Part shown: positions 47,917 to 55,903 of the stretch, piece after piece
Position numbering within the stretch: the stretch's first letter is position 1
Layout: each line of letters starts with the position of its first letter
NCBI RefSeq assembly: GCF_001422325.1
Contig: NZ_LMMR01000001.1
Coordinates: 125,256 to 189,255, forward strand
Reading direction: 5' to 3'
Length of the DNA: 64,000 bases
Source of the DNA: Leifsonia sp. Leaf264
GTDB taxonomy: Bacteria; Actinomycetota; Actinomycetes; Actinomycetales; Microbacteriaceae
Notes under the pieces: model-generated
Database searches by the model: none
Told to the model about the DNA's origin: nothing
Seen by the model: the letters and a program-made list of their open reading frames with translations, nothing else
Translations under genes and position numbers: made by a program

Positions 47917-49602
47917 TCAGGCCGGGATGCGTCCGTCGACGAGGGTGACCGTCCGATCGACGAGGTCGGCGGGCACCTCGCCGTGCGAGATGAGGATGAC
48001 GGTGCGCCCATCCGTCGACGCCGCGGTGAGGAGGTCGCGCAGCACGGCGTCGGCTCGGTCGGCGTCGACGTTGGCCGTCGGCTCGTCGAGCACCAGCACC
48101 GGGAAATCCGCCAGGAGGGACCGCGCCAACGCGATGCGTTGCGCCTGCCCGCCCGATACTCGCGAGCCGTGCTCGCCGAGGGGCGTGTCGAGTCCACTGC
48201 GGGAAGCCGCCCACTCGGAGAGGCCGACGCGGTCCAGCACTGCCGACAGTTCGGCATCCGTCGCCGTCTCGCGGGCGAAGGTGAGATTGTCGCGCAGGGT
48301 CGCGTCGAAGATCCACGGCTGCTGCTCGCAGAGACCGATCAGGGTACGGATGCCGTCCTGCTGCAGTTCCCGCGCCTCCTCATCGCCGAGGCGGAACGAG
48401 CCGTCGTAGTCGAGCAGACGCACGAGCACATGGGCGAGCGTGGTCTTGCCGGCGCCGCTCTCGCCGCGCACCAGGAGGCGCTCCCCCGGTCTCACGGCGA
48501 GATCGAGTGGCCCGATGGCCCCACCGCCGTCCGGCCACCGCGCGGTCAGACCGGTCAGCGTCAGCTCGCCGCCGCTGGCTGCAGTCACGGCTCGCGCATC
48601 CCTCGGATCCACGGCGAGCTCGCCCGGTACGTCGTCCGGCACCGCTGAGGCAACTCTTCGGGCGCTGGCCCGCACCGGGCGCCAGGCTCCGACGGCCGCC
48701 GGGAGCATGGAGCAGACCTCGAACACCGCCAGCGGTACCAGGGCGATGACGGCCAGTTCGGGACCGTCGAGGGAACCCGAGTGCAGCGCCGGCACCGCGA
48801 TGATGATGCCGGCCAGTGTCGCGGCGCCGGCCGCGAGTGAGACGACCGCCGAGGAGAGGCCTGCCCCGGCAGCGGCGCGGGTCTCGGCCCGGCGCAGGGC
48901 GGTATCGGCACGCGCCACCCGATCCAGGCTCGCGTCGACGGCGCCGTACGCGATGAGGGCGTCGAGACCGGAGAGCAGGTCGACCAGGGCAGCGCCGACG
49001 GCACCGCGGAGCGGCGCGACGGCGGCATCAGCGCGCGCCGACACCCCGGCGTGCAGGACGGTTCCCGCGATGAAGGCCACGACGAGGCAGCAGGCGAGCG
49101 CGAGGGCCGCCGACGGGCTGATGAACCACACGGCGACCACGCTCCCCACGGCCGTCACGGCCGCCACGAGAGCCGGTTGGAGCACCCGGAGCGGGAGGTT
49201 CTGCAGCTCGTCGACGTCGCGGGAGAACCTCGTGAGGAGGTCGCCTCGGCCGATGGCGTTCATGCCGTCGGGCGCCAGCGGCACGAGGCGCTCGAGAAGC
49301 TGCACCCGCAGCCTGGTGAGTTGGCGAAGCGCAGCGTCATGCGTGACGAGGCGTTCGAGGTAGCGGAAGGCGCCACGCGAGATGGCGAAGGCGCGCACTC
49401 CGACGACGGCGAGCGAGACGTAGACGATCGAGGGTTGCTCGGCGGCGCGGGCGATGAGCCACGCCGACGTCGCCAGCAGCGCGACGGCTGAACCCGCGCC
49501 GAGGGCACCGACCAGCACGCCGGGCACGAATCTCCGGGTCGGCGGCTGGGCGAGGCGCAGCACCTCTCGGGCCGAGGCCGAGACACCATCGCGGTCAGAC
49601 AC
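47917..49602 (-). CDS. cydC: Thiol reductant ABC exporter subunit CydC
   Basis: 561 residues: six-helix membrane domain, then an ATPase with RGESGAGKTTLAHVL (Walker A), VSGGQAQRIALARSLL and VLVLDEPTANVDADRADA. With CydD it exports glutathione/cysteine-type thiols and heme-related cargo and is needed to assemble cytochrome bd. GTG start overlaps the cydD stop by 8 bases. Last gene of cydABDC. Confidence 0.95.
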   Translation of the reverse strand: MSDRDGVSASAREVLRLAQPPTRRFVPGVLVGALGAGSAVALLATSAWLIARAAEQPSIVYVSLAVVGVRAFAISRGAFRYLERLVTHDAALRQLTRLRVQLLERLVPLAPDGMNAIGRGDLLTRFSRDVDELQNLPLRVLQPALVAAVTAVGSVVAVWFISPSAALALACCLVVAFIAGTVLHAGVSARADAAVAPLRGAVGAALVDLLSGLDALIAYGAVDASLDRVARADTALRRAETRAAAGAGLSSAVVSLAAGAATLAGIIIAVPALHSGSLDGPELAVIALVPLAVFEVCSMLPAAVGAWRPVRASARRVASAVPDDVPGELAVDPRDARAVTAASGGELTLTGLTARWPDGGGAIGPLDLAVRPGERLLVRGESGAGKTTLAHVLVRLLDYDGSFRLGDEEARELQQDGIRTLIGLCEQQPWIFDATLRDNLTFARETATDAELSAVLDRVGLSEWAASRSGLDTPLGEHGSRVSGGQAQRIALARSLLADFPVLVLDEPTANVDADRADAVLRDLLTAASTDGRTVILISHGEVPADLVDRTVTLVDGRIPA

Positions 49603-51247
49603 GGGCGACCTCCTCGAGCCTGATCAGGGCATCGGCCGCAGCGATGACGGCCGGGCGGTGGCTCACGACGATGACGATCGCGCCGGCGTCGGCCGCTGCC
49701 CGCAGTTCGGTGATGATCAGCGCCTCCGAGTCGGCATCGAGCGCTGACGAGGGCTCGTCCAGCAGCAGGATGCGGCATCCGTGGCCCTCGAGACGATAGA
49801 GAGCCCGCGCTATGCCGACGCGCTGCGCCTGCCCGCCCGACAGACCGGCTCCGCCGACGCCGAGCGCCAGCGCCGGATCGACGTCGCCGAGTCCCAGACG
49901 GGCGAGTGTCGCCGCGACTCGCACGGGGTCGGGCGCCTCGTCGCCCAGGGCGACGTTCTCGGCCACCGACGCCGCGATGAGACCGGGATGCTGTCCCGTC
50001 CACGACACGTCGGAGCGCTGGAGCTCACGGCCGTCGAGGAGCACGGCGCCGTCGTGGGCGCCGAGGCCGGCGATGGCCTTCAGGAGCGTCGACTTGCCCG
50101 CCCCACTCGGTCCGGTGATCACAGTGACGCTCCCACCGACGGCGGTGGCGGAGAACTCCCGGAGGACGCTGAGCTCATCGTGCGAAGCCGACAACCCTTC
50201 GATGACGAGCAGCGAATCGTCGCCCGGGCGTCGGTTGATGGAGCGCGGAACCGGGGCATCGGGCGCCGCCGCCCGTCCCGCGTCGGGTGCGGCATCAGCC
50301 TCGTCGAGGATCCCGAGCACGTCGTCGGCGGCCGCGAGGCCGTCGGCGGCGGCATGGAACTGCACACCGACCCCGCGGACGGGCAGGAACGCCTCAGGGG
50401 CTAGGAGGAGCACGAAGAGACCGACCGAGAGGGCGAGGGAGCCATCGAGCAGCCGGAGGCCGATCTGCACGGCCACGACGGCCACCGAGAGGCTGGCGGC
50501 CAGTTCGAGCACGAAGCCGCTGAGGAAGGAGATGCGCAACACCTTCATGGTGTCGCGGCGGTACTCGTCGGTGACGGCGGCGATGCGTGCGGCCTGGCGG
50601 TGCTGGCGGCCGAAGATCTTCAGGGTGCCGAGACCGCCGACCACATCGAGGAAGGCGGCCGAGAGGATCTGCAACCGGGACCACGAGCGCTTCTGGGCGG
50701 CCTGAGTCGCCCAGCCGATGAGGATCATGAAGACCGGGATGAGCGGCAGGGTGATGAGCACGATGATGCCGCTGAGCGGATCCTGCAGCAGCATGACCAG
50801 CACGAGCAACGGCGTGGCGATCGCGGTGAGGATCAGCTGCGGCATGTACTTGCCGAAGTAGGCGTCGAGCGCATCCAGGCCGGCGCCGAGGATGGTCGCG
50901 AGCCCAGCGGTCCCCCGGCCGCGCGCCCAGCCCGGGCCGAGGCGAACGACCGCCGCGACGGCCTGCGCGCGCAGCTCGCCCTTGACGCGCGACGATGCCG
51001 CTGCAGCGGCCGCATCCGTCGCCCAGATGGCAGCGCCGCGTACGGCCACGGCCGTGGCCAGGCCGATGAGGAATGGGACGAGCTCCGGGAGAGCGGCGCC
51101 GGCGACGGCCCGCGACACCGCCTGTGCTGTGCACCAGGAGAAGACGATGACGGCGAGCGTCTGCACGAAGCCGATGGCACCGCCCCCGACGAGGAACAGT
51201 CGCGCTCCGATGGCGCGGCGGAGCAGGCGTGGATCGAGGGGTTTCAC
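49595..51247 (-). CDS. cydD: Thiol reductant ABC exporter subunit CydD
   Basis: 550 residues: membrane domain with the CydD-type start (RLLRRAIGARLFLVGGGAIGFVQTLAVI) and LSGIIVLITLPLIPVFMILIGW, ATPase with TGPSGAGKSTLLKAI, LSGGQAQRVGIARAL and ILLLDEPSSALDADSE. Partner of CydC. GTG 51247 has no Shine-Dalgarno but overlaps the stop of a possible ten-codon leaderless ORF (GTGA). Confidence 0.95.
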   Translation of the reverse strand: MKPLDPRLLRRAIGARLFLVGGGAIGFVQTLAVIVFSWCTAQAVSRAVAGAALPELVPFLIGLATAVAVRGAAIWATDAAAAAASSRVKGELRAQAVAAVVRLGPGWARGRGTAGLATILGAGLDALDAYFGKYMPQLILTAIATPLLVLVMLLQDPLSGIIVLITLPLIPVFMILIGWATQAAQKRSWSRLQILSAAFLDVVGGLGTLKIFGRQHRQAARIAAVTDEYRRDTMKVLRISFLSGFVLELAASLSVAVVAVQIGLRLLDGSLALSVGLFVLLLAPEAFLPVRGVGVQFHAAADGLAAADDVLGILDEADAAPDAGRAAAPDAPVPRSINRRPGDDSLLVIEGLSASHDELSVLREFSATAVGGSVTVITGPSGAGKSTLLKAIAGLGAHDGAVLLDGRELQRSDVSWTGQHPGLIAASVAENVALGDEAPDPVRVAATLARLGLGDVDPALALGVGGAGLSGGQAQRVGIARALYRLEGHGCRILLLDEPSSALDADSEALIITELRAAADAGAIVIVVSHRPAVIAAADALIRLEEVARV

Positions 51248-51273
51248 GCGATGGTGCGTGTCGGTTCGGTCAC
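51244..51273 (-). CDS. Possible ten-codon leader ORF coupled to cydD
   Basis: GTG 51273 lies 7 bases after TACCGT and reads MTEPTRTIA before a TGA that overlaps the cydD GTG (GTGA). Since cydD lacks a Shine-Dalgarno, translation of this mini-ORF from a leaderless mRNA could deliver ribosomes to cydD. Context only; no protein-level support is possible at this size. Confidence 0.3.
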   Translation of the reverse strand: MTEPTRTIA

Positions 51274-51280
51274 GGCTTCA

Positions 51281-51286
51281 ACGGTA
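51281..51286 (-). promoter_or_regulatory. -10 box (TACCGT) between cydB and cydD
   Basis: TACCGT on the minus strand in the 51-bp gap after cydB, 7 bases before the mini-ORF GTG. It would be an internal promoter for cydDC. Confidence 0.4.
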
Positions 51287-51298
51287 GCGCGTCGCCCG

Positions 51299-52306
51299 TC
51301 AATGCTGGGCAGCCTCGACGTGGGCACGGGTCACGCGCTTGCGGAAGATCCAGTAGGTCCAGCCCTGGTAGGCGAGGATCAGCGGCAGGAACACCAGCGC
51401 GGTCCAGCTCATGACGGTGAGGGTGTACGTCGAGCTCGACGCGTTCGCGATGGTGAGACTGTTCGCCGGGTCGTTGGAGGCCGGCATCACGTCGGGGAAC
51501 AGTGCCGTGAACAGCGCCAGCACGGCGAAGGCGATGGTGGCCGCCCCGAGCGCGAAGGACCAGCCCTCGGCCCCGGCGCGATTGAGCACCCACGAGCCGA
51601 TCAGTGCCACGGCTGCGAGGGCGGCCAGCACAAGGTACATGAAGGCGAACTCGGCGATGAACGCCGTCCAGAGCAGGAACAGCGCCGCCACCACGATGGT
51701 GATGATGCCGGAGCGCGCGGCGAGCTTCTGCGCCCGCACCCGCAGCTCATCCGTCGTCTTGAGCGAGACGAACACGACACCGTGGGTGAAGAAGAGCAGC
51801 AGGGTCGTGAGTCCGCCCAGCAGGGCGTACGGGTTCAGCAGGTCGATGAGGGTGCCGGTGTAGTTGTGCCCCTCGTCGAGTGGGACTCCCTGAACGATGT
51901 TCGCGAAGGCCACGCCCCACAGGAGAGACGGGACGGCCGATCCGACGATGATCATCCCGTCGAACCAGGCCTTCCACTGCGACCCCGGATGCTGGTGCCT
52001 GTACTCGAAGGAGACCCCGCGGGCGATCAGGGCGAGCAGGATGAGCAGCAGTGCCAGGTAGAAGCCGCTGAACAGGGTGGCGTACCACTCGGGGAACGCG
52101 GCGAACAGGCAGGCACCGGCCACGATGAGCCAGGTCTCGTTGAGATCCCAGACCGGGCCGATGGTGTTGATCAGCACGCGGCGGTCGGCGTCGTCCTTGC
52201 CGAGGAAGGGCAGCGACATGCCGACTCCGAAGTCGAAGCCGTCGAGCACGAAGTAGCCGATGAACAGACCGGCGATGATCCAGAACCAGAGGGTGGGCAG
52301 ATCCAT
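51299..52306 (-). CDS. cydB: Cytochrome bd ubiquinol/menaquinol oxidase subunit II
   Basis: 335 residues with eight or nine membrane helices, starting LPTLWFWIIAGLFIGYFVLDGFDFGVGM, with NTIGPVWDLNETWLIVAG and ARGVSFEYR motifs of CydB. Subunit of the high-affinity terminal oxidase. The ATG is preceded by AGGAGG made from the end of cydA (gap 9 bases), so it is translated with cydA. Confidence 0.97.
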   Translation of the reverse strand: MDLPTLWFWIIAGLFIGYFVLDGFDFGVGMSLPFLGKDDADRRVLINTIGPVWDLNETWLIVAGACLFAAFPEWYATLFSGFYLALLLILLALIARGVSFEYRHQHPGSQWKAWFDGMIIVGSAVPSLLWGVAFANIVQGVPLDEGHNYTGTLIDLLNPYALLGGLTTLLLFFTHGVVFVSLKTTDELRVRAQKLAARSGIITIVVAALFLLWTAFIAEFAFMYLVLAALAAVALIGSWVLNRAGAEGWSFALGAATIAFAVLALFTALFPDVMPASNDPANSLTIANASSSTYTLTVMSWTALVFLPLILAYQGWTYWIFRKRVTRAHVEAAQH

Positions 52307-52315
52307 CAGAGCCTC

Positions 52316-53728
52316 CTAGTAGACCGTCGTGAGCGGCTTGATCTCGCCGCTCTCGGCATCGGGTTCCGGGGCGGGCGGCGGCCCCTTCTGGGCGGCTCGC
52401 TTGATGAGCGTGAACTCCACCACCGCCAGGGCGCCGTAGATCAGGGTGAAGGCGATGAGGGAGGTGAGCACCTCGACGCCTGTGACGTTGGGCGAGACCG
52501 CATCCTCCGTCTTCAGCAGGCTGAAGACGATCCAGGGTTGCCTCCCCATCTCGGTGAAGATCCAGCCCATGATCATCGCCGCCAGCGACAGCGGGAACGA
52601 CCAGATGGCTGCTCTCCAGATCCACTTGTTCTTCGGCATCCGTCCCTTGCGGGTGAGCCAGAGGCCGACGACGGCGACGACGACGTGCAGCAGGCCGAGG
52701 CCGATCATCCAGCGGAACGCCCAGTACGTGATCCAGATCACCGGCGTGTAGTCGCCGGGGCCGTACAGCTGCACGTACTGCGCCTGCAGGTCGTTGATGC
52801 CCTCGACGGTGCCGTCGAGCGTGTGGGTCGACAGGAACGACAGCAGGTACGGGATGCGGATGGAGAACAACTCGTGCACGCCGTCGGGCGTGCCCAGCGT
52901 GAAGATCGAGAAGGAGGCATCAGCTCCGGTCGAGGTCGTGTACATGGCCTCGGCCGCCGCCATCTTCATCGGCTGGGTCTGCACCATGGCGAGGCCGAGC
53001 TGATCGCCCGAGAGGGTGGTGAGGATGCCGGATGCCACCATCATCCAGAGCCCGAACTTGAGGGCCGGCCGCATGGTGACGAGGTTCTGGTTGCGGGCGA
53101 GGTGCCAGGCGGCGACGGTGATGATGAGGCCGGCCGCGACCATGAACGACGCGAAGATCGTGTGCGGGAAGGCGGCCAGGGCCACCTTGTTGGTGAGCAG
53201 CGCCCAGATGTCCGTGAGTTCGGCTCGACCGCGAGCCTCGTTCAGCTCGTAGCCGACAGGGTTCTGCATGAAGGCGTTGGCGGCGATGATGAAGTACGCC
53301 GACAGGATGGTTCCGATGCTCGTCAACCAGATCGTCGCCAGATGCAGCCCCTTGGGCAGTTTGTCCCACCCGAAGATCCAGAGGCCGATGAACGTGGCCT
53401 CGAGGAAGAAGGCCAGCAGCCCCTCGAGGGCGAGCGGGGCGCCGAAGACGTCGCCGACGAAGCGCGAGTATGTCGACCAGTTCATGCCGAACTGGAACTC
53501 CTGCACGATGCCCGTCACGACGCCCATCGCGAAGTTGATGAGGAACAGGGTCCCGAAGAAGCGGGTCAGCTGCAGGTAGTGCACCTTCGCGGTGCGCCAC
53601 CAGGCGGTCTGGAACACCGCCGCCGTGAAGCTGAGGCCGATCGTGATGGGAACGAAGAGGAAGTGGTAGATCGTCGTCAGCCCGAACTGCCAGCGCGACA
53701 GCAGAAGCGGATCCAGCCAGTCGTTCAC
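52316..53728 (-). CDS. cydA: Cytochrome bd ubiquinol/menaquinol oxidase subunit I
   Basis: 470 residues, the short Q-loop form usual in Gram-positives. Contains RWQFGLTTIYHFLFVPITIG (heme ligand His), FPHTIFASFMVAAG (heme b558 His) and TEMGRQPWIVF (GRQPW motif). Carries quinol oxidation and the heme sites. First gene of cydABDC; GTG start with GGGGAG before it. Divergent from a BlaI-type repressor gene, with two palindromes in the shared 90-bp gap. Confidence 0.97.
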   Translation of the reverse strand: MNDWLDPLLLSRWQFGLTTIYHFLFVPITIGLSFTAAVFQTAWWRTAKVHYLQLTRFFGTLFLINFAMGVVTGIVQEFQFGMNWSTYSRFVGDVFGAPLALEGLLAFFLEATFIGLWIFGWDKLPKGLHLATIWLTSIGTILSAYFIIAANAFMQNPVGYELNEARGRAELTDIWALLTNKVALAAFPHTIFASFMVAAGLIITVAAWHLARNQNLVTMRPALKFGLWMMVASGILTTLSGDQLGLAMVQTQPMKMAAAEAMYTTSTGADASFSIFTLGTPDGVHELFSIRIPYLLSFLSTHTLDGTVEGINDLQAQYVQLYGPGDYTPVIWITYWAFRWMIGLGLLHVVVAVVGLWLTRKGRMPKNKWIWRAAIWSFPLSLAAMIMGWIFTEMGRQPWIVFSLLKTEDAVSPNVTGVEVLTSLIAFTLIYGALAVVEFTLIKRAAQKGPPPAPEPDAESGEIKPLTTVY

Positions 53729-53746
53729 GGGTGCTCCCCTCGATGA

Positions 53747-53788
53747 TTTCTACACGGCGTAGAAAACCAACTTCTACAGAGCGTAGAA
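53747..53788. promoter_or_regulatory. Twin palindromic operators between cydA and the BlaI-type gene
   Basis: Site 1 (53747-53765) is TTTCTAC-N5-GTAGAAA; site 2 (53772-53788) is TTCTAC-N5-GTAGAA. Both share ACNNGC-type spacers (ACGGC, AGAGC) and their centres are 24 bases apart. TAC/GTA half-sites are typical of BlaI/MecI-family operators. Site 2 touches the -35 region of the BlaI-type gene, and both lie upstream of cydA. Confidence 0.8.
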
Positions 53789-53806
53789 CACATTCACGCG
53801 AAACGG

Positions 53807-53812
53807 TATTCT
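53807..53812 (+). promoter_or_regulatory. -10 box (TATTCT) of the BlaI-type gene, leaderless
   Basis: TATTCT on the plus strand, 6 bases, then ATG 53819. The -35 position falls on operator site 2. Confidence 0.55.
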
Positions 53813-53818
53813 GAACCT

Positions 53819-54196
53819 ATGGCAACACTGGGTGATCTCGAAAGAGCGGTGATGGATCTGCTCTGGGACGCCGACAACCCCCTGAGCGCGAACGAGCTGC
53901 GCGACGCCCTCGACGCCCGGGGAGCCGGAACCGCGGGGCGCGGCCTCGCCACCACCACTGTGCTCACCGTGCTGTCGCGGCTCGAGGCCAAGGGCTTCGT
54001 CGACCGGAAGCGCGAGAGCAGGCCGCACCTGTACAGCGCGGTCAGTGGCCGAGCCGAGCACACGGCCGAGCTCATGCACGAGGTCCTCGGGACGGCATCG
54101 GATCGGGATGCCGCCCTCGCGCGCTTCGTCGGGCAGGTCAGCCCCGAGGAAGCCGAGATGCTTCGCACTCTCCTCGCCCGCCGGCAGCAGGCCTAG
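53819..54196 (+). CDS. BlaI/MecI/CopY family transcriptional repressor
   Basis: 125 residues. Winged helix typical of BlaI: MATLGDLERAVMDLLWDADNPLSANELRDAL, then TTTVLTVLSRLEAKGFVDRKRE and YSAV, with a dimerising C-terminus. It represses its own operon and probably binds the twin palindromes upstream. In beta-lactam systems BlaI is cleaved or released by a BlaR-type M56 protease; here the next gene encodes an M56 protein. No beta-lactamase is nearby, so the role is probably different, perhaps control of cydABDC. Confidence 0.93.
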   Translation: MATLGDLERAVMDLLWDADNPLSANELRDALDARGAGTAGRGLATTTVLTVLSRLEAKGFVDRKRESRPHLYSAVSGRAEHTAELMHEVLGTASDRDAALARFVGQVSPEEAEMLRTLLARRQQA

Positions 54197-54200
54197 AGCC

Positions 54201-55106
54201 GTGTATCCGGCAGCCGCAGCCTTGGCCATCGTGGCCGTCGCGCTCGCCTGGCCCGTGCCTATAGTCCTCGCCCGAGCGGCGTGGCCGTCGCGCACCCCGG
54301 GTCGGGCCCTGGCGCTGTGGCAGCTCATCGCACTCGCCGGCGGCACCAGCATGATCGGCGCGCTGCTGCTGTTCGGCTTCACTCCGTTCGTCGGGGCTGC
54401 CGGAGCGGATGCCGGCCTGCTGCTGAGCGGCCTCATCGATGGTCCGCTCCCGTCGGGTGTCGGCGCGGTTCACATCGTCGCACTCGGAGCGGCAGTACTC
54501 CTCGGTGCGCACCTGCTGCTGAACCTCGGGACGACGGCTGTGCGCGCCGAGCGTCGTCGCCGTCGCCACCACGCCCTCGTCGAACTGCTGAGCTCGCCTG
54601 TTCCGGGGCATCCGGGGGCGCGCATGCTCGACCATGCTGCCCCAGTGGCGTACTGCCTCCCGGGCATGCACACGGTGACAGTGCTATCGGAGGGGTTGAT
54701 CGACCTGCTCGACCGCGATCAGCTCGATGCCGTGCTGGCGCACGAACGCACGCACCTGCGCCAGCACCATCACCTCGTCCTGCTCGCCTTCACGGCCTGG
54801 CACAGCGCCCTCCCGTGGTTCCCGATTGCGAATCGGGCGGAGCGAGCGGTGGCGCTGCTCGTCGAGATGCTCGCCGACGACACAGCACGCCGCGAGGTCG
54901 ACGCCGAGACCCTGGCCACGGCCATTGCGCTCGTCGGTTCAGCGTGGGGCGACGTGGCCCACGGCGAGGTGACGGGGGCACCTCCCCTTCGTCGGGTGTC
55001 GACGACGACTCCGCGGCATCCGCTCCGGCTCTCTCCGGATGCCGCACAGACGGCTTCGGTGAGCGGGGCGATCGGCGCGCGGATCTCCCGGCTACTCGCA
55101 GCCTGA
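54201..55106 (+). CDS. M56 family (BlaR1-like) membrane metalloprotease
   Basis: 301 residues. Membrane segments at the N-terminus and after residue 90, then the zinc motif HERTH (HExxH, His181-His185) followed by a run of His residues, and LVEMLADDTARREV (third-ligand region). It lacks the large penicillin-binding sensor domain of BlaR1, so it is a short M56 protein of the type found behind actinobacterial blaI genes. GTG start 4 bases after the repressor stop; co-transcribed. Presumed to inactivate the repressor on an unknown signal. Confidence 0.88.
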   Translation: MYPAAAALAIVAVALAWPVPIVLARAAWPSRTPGRALALWQLIALAGGTSMIGALLLFGFTPFVGAAGADAGLLLSGLIDGPLPSGVGAVHIVALGAAVLLGAHLLLNLGTTAVRAERRRRRHHALVELLSSPVPGHPGARMLDHAAPVAYCLPGMHTVTVLSEGLIDLLDRDQLDAVLAHERTHLRQHHHLVLLAFTAWHSALPWFPIANRAERAVALLVEMLADDTARREVDAETLATAIALVGSAWGDVAHGEVTGAPPLRRVSTTTPRHPLRLSPDAAQTASVSGAIGARISRLLAA

Positions 55107-55123
55107 TCACCGGCCGCGTCGCC

Positions 55124-55129
55124 TAGGCT
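55124..55129 (+). promoter_or_regulatory. -10 box (TAGGCT) for the DedA gene, leaderless
   Basis: TAGGCT on the plus strand, 7 bases, then ATG 55137, in the 30-bp gap after the M56 gene. Confidence 0.5.
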
Positions 55130-55136
55130 CAGGTCG

Positions 55137-55823
55137 ATGAACGACGTCCTCCTCTGGATCCTCGAGACAGTGCAGTCCGTGGATCCTGTCCTGCGCACTC
55201 TGATCGCGGGCGTCGGCATCATGCTGGAGACGTCGCTGCTCGTCGGGCTGGTCGTTCCCGGCGATTCGATCGTGCTCGTCGCGAGCACCGCCGTCGACGG
55301 GACTGTCGAGTACTTCGCCCTCATCGCCGCGGTCGTGGTCGGGGCGCTCATCGGGGAGAGCATCGGCTTCTACCTCGGGCGATGGTTCGGTCCCCGCATC
55401 CGTCGCAGCAGGCTCGGTGGTCGCATCGGAGAGCAGAACTGGCAGCGTGCGGAGCGATACATCGAGAGGCGCGGTGGCATCGCCGTTTTCGTCTCCCGGT
55501 TCCTGCCCGTGCTGCACTCCCTGGTGCCCGTCACAGTCGGGATGAGCACCATGCGCTATCGCCGCTTCCTCGCCTGGACGGCACCGGCGAGCATCATCTG
55601 GGCGTTCGCCTACGTCTCGGTGGGCTCGGCGGCGGCCGGCAGCTTCCGGGAGACCAGCGACAAATTGCACTACGCCGGTTACGTCTTCGTCGGGATCATT
55701 GTCGTCTTCCTGCTTCTCGTGCTGCTGGCCAAGAAGCTGCTGCAGCGCCTGGAGAAGCGCCACCTCGACGACGTCGATGTCCCGACTGCCGCAGCACCAA
55801 CGGACGACGCCCCGGCGCCCTGA
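55137..55823 (+). CDS. DedA family membrane protein
   Basis: 228 residues. Signature segments: ETSLLVGLVVPGDSIVLVAS (E near residue 30), GESIGFYLGRWFGPRI, and FVSRFLPVLHSLVPVTVGMSTMRYRRFLAW with the conserved R and G. DedA proteins include flippases for the undecaprenyl-phosphate carrier and other lipids. Hydrophobic C-terminal helix and a charged tail. Ends at a shared bidirectional terminator. Confidence 0.93.
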   Translation: MNDVLLWILETVQSVDPVLRTLIAGVGIMLETSLLVGLVVPGDSIVLVASTAVDGTVEYFALIAAVVVGALIGESIGFYLGRWFGPRIRRSRLGGRIGEQNWQRAERYIERRGGIAVFVSRFLPVLHSLVPVTVGMSTMRYRRFLAWTAPASIIWAFAYVSVGSAAAGSFRETSDKLHYAGYVFVGIIVVFLLLVLLAKKLLQRLEKRHLDDVDVPTAAAPTDDAPAP

Positions 55824-55841
55824 CCGCTGACGGCCGCCGAG

Positions 55842-55888
55842 AACGAGGAACGGGCCGGATGCCGTGAGGCATCCGACCCGTTCTCGTT
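55842..55888. terminator. Bidirectional terminator between dedA and the osmoprotectant operon
   Basis: A stem of about 21 bp (arms roughly 55842-55863 and 55868-55888, one bulged G and one C-A/G-U position) with a GTGA loop. It lies between convergent genes, 18 bases after dedA and 15 bases beyond the binding-protein stop. The inner stem is CGGATGC/GCATCCG. Confidence 0.85.
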
Positions 55889-55903
55889 GGTGTGGCTGAA
55901 CTG

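Noticed and set aside
50600-53746. A 1048-codon plus-strand open frame opposite cydD, cydB and cydA
   Set aside because: Its composition (runs of His, Asp, Gly, Arg, Gln) is the usual antisense shadow of G+C-rich genes; the minus strand encodes clear CydDBA proteins with all motifs.
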